From Pseudonocardia xinjiangensis (GTDB lineage Bacteria; Actinomycetota; Actinomycetes; Mycobacteriales; Pseudonocardiaceae), in assembly GCF_012911925.1 (NCBI RefSeq), contig NZ_JAAXKY010000003.1, forward strand, positions 62,001-126,000: 64,000 nt of DNA. The letters are read 5' to 3'. The notes beneath the pieces were generated by a model that was not told where the DNA came from, searched no databases, and saw only the letters and a program-made list of their open reading frames with translations. Made by a program: the position numbers and the translations under genes. The number at the start of each line of letters is the position of its first letter. Positions within the stretch are counted from its first letter, which is position 1. Shown here one piece after another: positions 60,035 to 64,000 of the stretch.

Positions 60035-60934
60035 GTGACCGAGCTGTCATGGCGTGCCGGGTTGGACCAGCCCACGATCGACGAGGTCACGGCCCTCGCG
60101 GCCGCGGCCACCACGGCCGACGGCACAGCGCCGCTCGGCGAGCACGTGCTCCTGCACCTGTCCGACGACACGGCCGTCCACCTGCTCGCGCGGGATCCCG
60201 ACGGCGTCCTCGTGGGGTTCGCCCAGCTGGACCAGGCCGACCCGCAGGACGGCGGCGTCGCCGAGCTGACGGTCGATCCCGGGCACCGCCGGGCCGGCCT
60301 CGGCACGCGCATCGTCGAGGAGCTCCTGAAGCGCACGGAGGACGGGCACCTCCGGGTCTGGGCCCACGGGCAGCATCCGGGAGCGGTGGCCCTCGCCGCG
60401 CGCCTCGGTTTCACCCCGGCCCGGGTGCTCTGGCAGATGCACCGGAACCTGCTCACCCCCGTCGCCGAGCCCGAGCTGCCCGCCGGGGTGCGGTTGCGCT
60501 CCTTCGTGGTCGGTGCCGACGAGGCCGAGTTCCTGCGCGTCAACAACGCGGCGTTCGACTGGCACCCCGAGCAGGGTGGCTGGGGCCTCGAGCAGATCGC
60601 GACGCGCGAGGCCGAGCCCTGGTTCGACCCGGCGGGCTTCCTGCTGGCGGTCGACGAGTCGGACCGGCTGCTCGGCTACCACTGGACGAAGGTGCACGAA
60701 CCGGGCGAGCACGGGCCCGAGCCGATCGGTGAGGTGTACGTGCTGGGCGTCGACCCGGCGGCGTGGGGGAAGCGGCTGGGCGCGGCGCTCACCCTCGCCG
60801 GGCTGCAGTACCTGAGGGACCGCGGCCTGGGCGCGGTGATGCTCTACGTCGAGGCTGACAACACTGCGGCCGTCCGGGTGTACGAACGCCTCGGGTTCAC
60901 CCTGTCGGGCACCGACGTTTCTTACGCCCGGTGA
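60035..60934 (+). CDS. mshD: Mycothiol synthase
   Basis: The 299-residue protein has two GNAT domains: VDPGHRRAGLGTRIVEELLKR (acetyl-CoA loop) near residue 80 and VYVLGVDPAAWGKRLGAALTLAGLQYLRDRGL in the C-terminal half, with YVEADNTAAVRVYERLGFTL near the end. WHPEQGGWGLEQIATREAEPWFDP is typical of MshD. It acetylates Cys-GlcN-Ins to give mycothiol, the actinobacterial thiol, and so confirms that this organism makes mycothiol. It is followed by the pst promoter region. Confidence 0.94.
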   Translation: MTELSWRAGLDQPTIDEVTALAAAATTADGTAPLGEHVLLHLSDDTAVHLLARDPDGVLVGFAQLDQADPQDGGVAELTVDPGHRRAGLGTRIVEELLKRTEDGHLRVWAHGQHPGAVALAARLGFTPARVLWQMHRNLLTPVAEPELPAGVRLRSFVVGADEAEFLRVNNAAFDWHPEQGGWGLEQIATREAEPWFDPAGFLLAVDESDRLLGYHWTKVHEPGEHGPEPIGEVYVLGVDPAAWGKRLGAALTLAGLQYLRDRGLGAVMLYVEADNTAAVRVYERLGFTLSGTDVSYAR

Positions 60935-61047
60935 CAAGCGTTCACCGCGTGGCAACCATTGTGGCCGCGGGCACGATCACGTCTCCGCAGGTCACAGCAA
61001 GATCACGGTGGCCGTTTGAGCGATTGATGACCTATCGCCTTTAAGCT

Positions 61048-61069
61048 GTTCATTCCGCGTTTACCTGAT
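61048..61069 (+). promoter_or_regulatory. PHO box upstream of pstS
   Basis: GTTCATTCCGC (61048-61058) and GTTTACCTGAT (61059-61069) are two adjacent 11-bp direct repeats resembling the Streptomyces PhoP box (GTTCACC...). GTTCACCGCGT at 60940 could be a further half-site. PhoP would activate the pst genes under phosphate starvation. Confidence 0.55.
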
Positions 61070-61106
61070 CGGGGGAGTGTGTCCACCCCGCTTACCTACC
61101 GTCGCT

Positions 61107-61134
61107 GACGTACGGCCACCCCGAGCCGTACGTC
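61107..61134 (+). other. Strong hairpin in the pstS leader
   Basis: GACGTACGGC (61107-61116) and GCCGTACGTC (61125-61134) are a perfect 10-bp stem around an 8-base loop, ending 35 bp before the GTG of pstS. A smaller CCCGT/ACGGG dyad follows. It may stabilise the message or act as regulator. Confidence 0.55.
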
Positions 61135-61169
61135 CCCGTTCAACGGGAACTCATGACGGAGGAACACAG

Positions 61170-62288
61170 GTGAAGACCGTGCGGCACGGAGCTCGTGCCC
61201 GAATCGCCGCGGTGGGCATCGCCGCCAGCGGCGCCCTGCTCATCGCCGGCTGTGGAGCGTCCAACGAGTCGGCTCCGGCGGGCGATGCTGGCGGGTCGGC
61301 TGCGCCGAGCGTCTCCGGAACGATCGCCGGTGCCGGCGCCAGCTCGCAGCAGGCTGCCCAGGAGGCGTGGATCGCCACCTTTACGGGCCAGAACGCCGAC
61401 GCGAACATCACGTACGACCCCAGTGGATCGGGCGCGGGACGCACCCAGTTCCTCGGTGGTGGCGTCGCCTTCGCCGGTAGCGACGCCTACCTCAAGCCGG
61501 AGGAGGTCACCCAGGCCAACACCCGCTGCAAGAGCGACGTCGTCGAGGTGCCGGCCTACGTCTCGCCGATCGCGATCATCTACAACATCGCAGGCGTCAG
61601 CAACCTGCAGCTCGCCCCGGCCACCATCGCGCAGATCTTCGACCGGAAGATCACCAAGTGGAACGACCCGGCGATCGCCGCCGACAACCCCGGTGTCACG
61701 CTGCCCGACCTCGCGATCACCCCGGTCAACCGGTCGGACAAGTCCGGCACCACGCAGAACTTCGCCGACTACCTGAAGACCGCTGCCGGCACGTCGTGGC
61801 CGTACGACGTCAGCGACAGCTGGCCCGTGCAGGGCGGGGAGGCCGCCCAGGGCACCTCGGGTGTCGTCGGCGCGGTGAAGGCCGGCAACGGCGCGATCGG
61901 GTACGCCGACGAGAGCCAGGCCCGCGACCTGGGCCAGGCGAAGGTCAAGGTGGGCTCGGAGTACGTCGGACCCACCCCCGAGGCCGCCGCAGCCGTGCTC
62001 GAGGCCTCTCCGCGGGTCGAGGGCCAGGGCCCGTCCGTCTTCGCCTACAAGCTCGCCCGCGACACCTCCGCGTCGGGCACCTACCCGGTGGTGCTGGTGT
62101 CCTACCTGCTGGCCTGCTCCAAGTACCCGGACGCCCCCACGGCGGACCTGGTCAAGGCCTACCTCAACTACGTGGTCAGCTCCGACGGTCAGTCCGTCGC
62201 CGCCGACAAGGCAGGAGCCGCTCCGCTCAGCGACTCGCTGCGTAGTCAGATCACCCCGGCCATCAACGCCATCGCCGCCGGATCTTGA
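61170..62288 (+). CDS. pstS: Phosphate ABC transporter substrate-binding lipoprotein
   Basis: The 372-residue product starts at GTG 61170 behind GGAGG and has a signal peptide ending ALLIAGCGASN, with the lipidated Cys near residue 25. The mature part shows PstS features: GTIAGAGASSQQAAQEAW, YDPSGSGAGRTQF (phosphate-binding SGSG) and FAGSDAYLK, NRSDKSGTTQNFADYL. It binds phosphate outside the membrane and hands it to PstCA. A PHO box lies upstream, and a strong hairpin separates it from pstC. Confidence 0.95.
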   Translation: MKTVRHGARARIAAVGIAASGALLIAGCGASNESAPAGDAGGSAAPSVSGTIAGAGASSQQAAQEAWIATFTGQNADANITYDPSGSGAGRTQFLGGGVAFAGSDAYLKPEEVTQANTRCKSDVVEVPAYVSPIAIIYNIAGVSNLQLAPATIAQIFDRKITKWNDPAIAADNPGVTLPDLAITPVNRSDKSGTTQNFADYLKTAAGTSWPYDVSDSWPVQGGEAAQGTSGVVGAVKAGNGAIGYADESQARDLGQAKVKVGSEYVGPTPEAAAAVLEASPRVEGQGPSVFAYKLARDTSASGTYPVVLVSYLLACSKYPDAPTADLVKAYLNYVVSSDGQSVAADKAGAAPLSDSLRSQITPAINAIAAGS

Positions 62289-62309
62289 GCTCTTCGTCAC
62301 CTAGCCGCC

Positions 62310-62348
62310 GGGACCGGGCGATTGTCACGATGACAATCGTCCGGTCCC
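62310..62348 (+). terminator. Hairpin between pstS and pstC
   Basis: GGGACCGG-G-CGATTGTCA (62310-62327) pairs with TGACAATCG-T-CCGGTCCC (62331-62348): 17 Watson-Crick pairs and one G-T wobble around a 3-base loop. No T-run follows, so it is more likely a partial attenuator or RNA-stability element that keeps PstS in excess over PstCA than a full stop. Confidence 0.75.
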
Positions 62349-62385
62349 GCCGGTGTGTTCCTGCCCCACCCGTAGAGGGGATGCC

Positions 62386-63339
62386 GTGACCACGACCACC
62401 GAGAAGGTCATCGCGAAGGCGCCACCGAAACCGGTGCTGCAGCTGGGTGACCGAATCTTCGCCGGCTCCGCGAAGGGCGCCGGGATCCTCATCCTCGTGG
62501 TGCTCGCCGGCGTCGCCGCGTTCCTCATCGCGCAGGCGATGCCCGCCATCGTCGCGTCGCCCGCCGACCTCCCCGGCGGGAAGACCCTTGTCGCGTACAT
62601 CGCCCCGCTGGTGTTCGGGACGATCCTCGCCGCGCTGATCGCGCTCCTGATCGCCACCCCGCTCGCGGTGGCGGTCGCCCTGTTCATCACCCACTACGCG
62701 CCGCGCAGGCTCGCTCAGGGCCTCGGCTACCTGATCGACCTGCTCGCCGCCGTGCCGAGCATCGTCTACGGCCTGTGGGGCGTCGCGGTGCTCGCGCCCG
62801 CCACCCTCGGGCTCTCCACGTGGCTCAACACCTACCTCGGGTGGCTGCCCTTCTTCGCCGGCCCGGTGTCGGTCACCGGACGCACGATGCTGGTGGTCGG
62901 GGTCACCCTCGCGGTCATGATCCTCCCGATCATCACCGCGGTGGCCCGCGAGGTGTTCCTGCAGACCCCCAAGCTCCACGAGGAGGCGGCCCTCGCGCTG
63001 GGCGCCACCCGCTGGGAGATGATCCGGATGGCCGTGCTGCCGTTCGGCCGCTCGGGGATCATCAGCGGCGCGATGCTCGGGCTCGGCCGCGCACTCGGCG
63101 AGACGATGGCGGTGGCGATCATCCTCTCCGCGTCCGGCGCCGTCACGTTCAACCTGATCAGCTCGGACAACCCGTCGACGATCGCCGGCAACATCGCGCT
63201 GCAGTTCCCCGACTCCACCGGCCTGGCCGTCAACACGCTCATCGCGTCCGGTCTCGTGCTGTTCGTGATCACCCTGCTGGTCAACGCGCTCGCCCGCTAC
63301 ATCATCAACCGACGCCGCGAGTTCTCGGGGGCCAACTGA
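62386..63339 (+). CDS. pstC: Phosphate ABC transporter permease PstC
   Basis: The 317-residue protein starts at GTG 62386 with GAGGGG upstream. It has a first transmembrane helix at about residues 34-55, then AYIAPLVFGTILAALIALLIATPLAVAVALFI, a PstC-like ALLDLLAAVPSIVYGLWGVAVL stretch (here LIDLLAAVPSIVYGLW), and the EAA loop (LHEEAALALGATRWEMIRMAVLPFGRSGIISG). It forms one half of the phosphate channel. The pstA start overlaps its stop by one base. Confidence 0.93.
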   Translation: MTTTTEKVIAKAPPKPVLQLGDRIFAGSAKGAGILILVVLAGVAAFLIAQAMPAIVASPADLPGGKTLVAYIAPLVFGTILAALIALLIATPLAVAVALFITHYAPRRLAQGLGYLIDLLAAVPSIVYGLWGVAVLAPATLGLSTWLNTYLGWLPFFAGPVSVTGRTMLVVGVTLAVMILPIITAVAREVFLQTPKLHEEAALALGATRWEMIRMAVLPFGRSGIISGAMLGLGRALGETMAVAIILSASGAVTFNLISSDNPSTIAGNIALQFPDSTGLAVNTLIASGLVLFVITLLVNALARYIINRRREFSGAN

Positions 63340-64000
63340 TGTCCATCGACACCGAGCGCCAGCAGAGCGGCGCAGAGGTCACCGCCCCACCGGTCCCGTC
63401 CCTCGTCCGCGCCGAACTCCCGACGTGGGCGCCGTGGGCGGTGCTGGGTGGGTCGTTCGTCGTCATCGGTGCCCTGCTCGCGGCCACCGGTGGGTTCAGC
63501 ATCGGCATGCTCGTGGTCGCGTCGGCGGTCGTCTACGCCGTGGCCACCTACGTGCTGTCCCGGGTCGTCGAGGGCGGCCGCAAGGCCGCCGACCGTCTCG
63601 TCACCATCGTGGTCACGCTGGCCTTCCTCATCGCGCTCGCGCCCCTGGTCTCCGTGGTCGTCACGGTGGTGGGCAACGGCCTCGCCCGGTTCGACGTCGA
63701 GTTCTTCAACTCCTCCATGCGCGGGGTCATCGGGGCGGGCGGCGGTGGCTACCACGCCATCGTCGGAACGCTGATCATCACGGCGCTGGCCGCCGTCATG
63801 TCGATCCCCGTCGGCCTGCTCACCGCCGTCTACCTGGTGGAGTACGGCAAGGGCAGGCTCGCCAGGGCGATCACCTTCTTCGTCGACGTCATGACCGGCA
63901 TCCCGTCGATCGTGGCCGGCCTGTTCGCGTTCGCGCTGTTCGCGCTGTTCTTCGGACCGGGTGTCCGGCTCGGCTTCGCCGGGTCCGTGGCGTTGAGCGT
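63339..64000 (+). CDS. pstA: Phosphate ABC transporter permease PstA, 3' end missing
   Basis: The gene starts at ATG 63339, sharing one base with the pstC stop, and runs off the right edge with 220 residues visible. It has hydrophobic helices, then GTLIITALAAVMSIPVGLLTAVYLVEYGKGRLARAITFFVDVMTGIPSIVAGLF, the conserved permease core (MTGIPSIVAGLF). It pairs with PstC to form the phosphate channel. A pstB ATPase gene would be expected beyond the edge. Confidence 0.92.
   Translation, partial: MSIDTERQQSGAEVTAPPVPSLVRAELPTWAPWAVLGGSFVVIGALLAATGGFSIGMLVVASAVVYAVATYVLSRVVEGGRKAADRLVTIVVTLAFLIALAPLVSVVVTVVGNGLARFDVEFFNSSMRGVIGAGGGGYHAIVGTLIITALAAVMSIPVGLLTAVYLVEYGKGRLARAITFFVDVMTGIPSIVAGLFAFALFALFFGPGVRLGFAGSVALS

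Overview
This is a high-GC, gene-dense chromosomal window with frequent GTG starts, start/stop overlaps of four bases, leaderless-type promoters, a mycothiol synthase (MshD) and an orphan GlnR-type regulator. These point to an actinobacterium, most likely a member of the Pseudonocardiaceae; the family is an inference from gene content and order. I see no integrase, transposase, tRNA, rRNA or CRISPR array. The backbone resembles the mycobacterial region Rv0777-Rv0820 as I remember it: purB, purC, purS-purQ, purL, a sterol-carrier-family protein, purF, purM, then DUF3073, YgfZ, nitrobindin/FABP-like, DUF1416, rhodanese, thioredoxin, DUF2993, GlnR, mshD and pst.

Region 1 (1-24.8 kb) is a loosely spaced purine supercluster. 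It carries purB-purC, purS-purQ, purL, purF and purM, which cover the PRPP-amidotransferase, FGAM synthetase, AIR synthetase, SAICAR synthetase and adenylosuccinate lyase steps. Interspersed are an aminotransferase (cut by the left edge), an L-threonine aldolase, an ECF sigma/anti-sigma pair, a TetR regulator, a DUF2334 deacetylase-like protein, an MBL hydrolase, an epimerase, a three-gene PP2C/histidine kinase/CheY module, a TetR-controlled FAD monooxygenase, a secreted nuclease-like protein and a PAS-GGDEF-EAL protein. A dyad-symmetric array of eight 11-bp sites with exact 22-bp spacing lies between convergent genes at 7317-7477.

Region 2 (24.8-48.3 kb) separates purM from DUF3073, genes that are neighbours in mycobacteria. 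It starts with an NrtR-type Nudix regulator, a FUSC transporter and a self-contained GntR/DUF1648 operon. Next comes a LacI-controlled operon (decayed P450, PhyH dioxygenase, SDR, Gfo/Idh/MocA). The rest is a 14-kb inositol operon read leftwards from a divergent GntR regulator: iolC, an aldolase, iolB, iolD, iolA, iolE, an ABC importer, iolG, and two further TIM-barrel proteins flanking a second dehydrogenase. It encodes import of an inositol and its conversion to acetyl-CoA plus a C3 glycolytic unit, with extra isomerase/dehydrogenase genes that could widen the range of stereoisomers used.

Region 3 (48.4-64 kb) returns to the conserved backbone: DUF3073, an MFS transporter, YgfZ, a Fur-family regulator, a DivIVA-like proline-rich protein with a membrane partner, a nitrobindin-like protein, a sulfur-transfer operon (DUF4395-rhodanese-DUF1416), a thioredoxin, an LmeA-like protein, a hydrolase, GlnR, MshD and the phosphate importer pstS-pstC-pstA (cut by the right edge). 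The sulfur operon is preceded by a 24-residue, four-cysteine, apparently leaderless leader peptide, the best candidate in the window for an under-described regulatory system.
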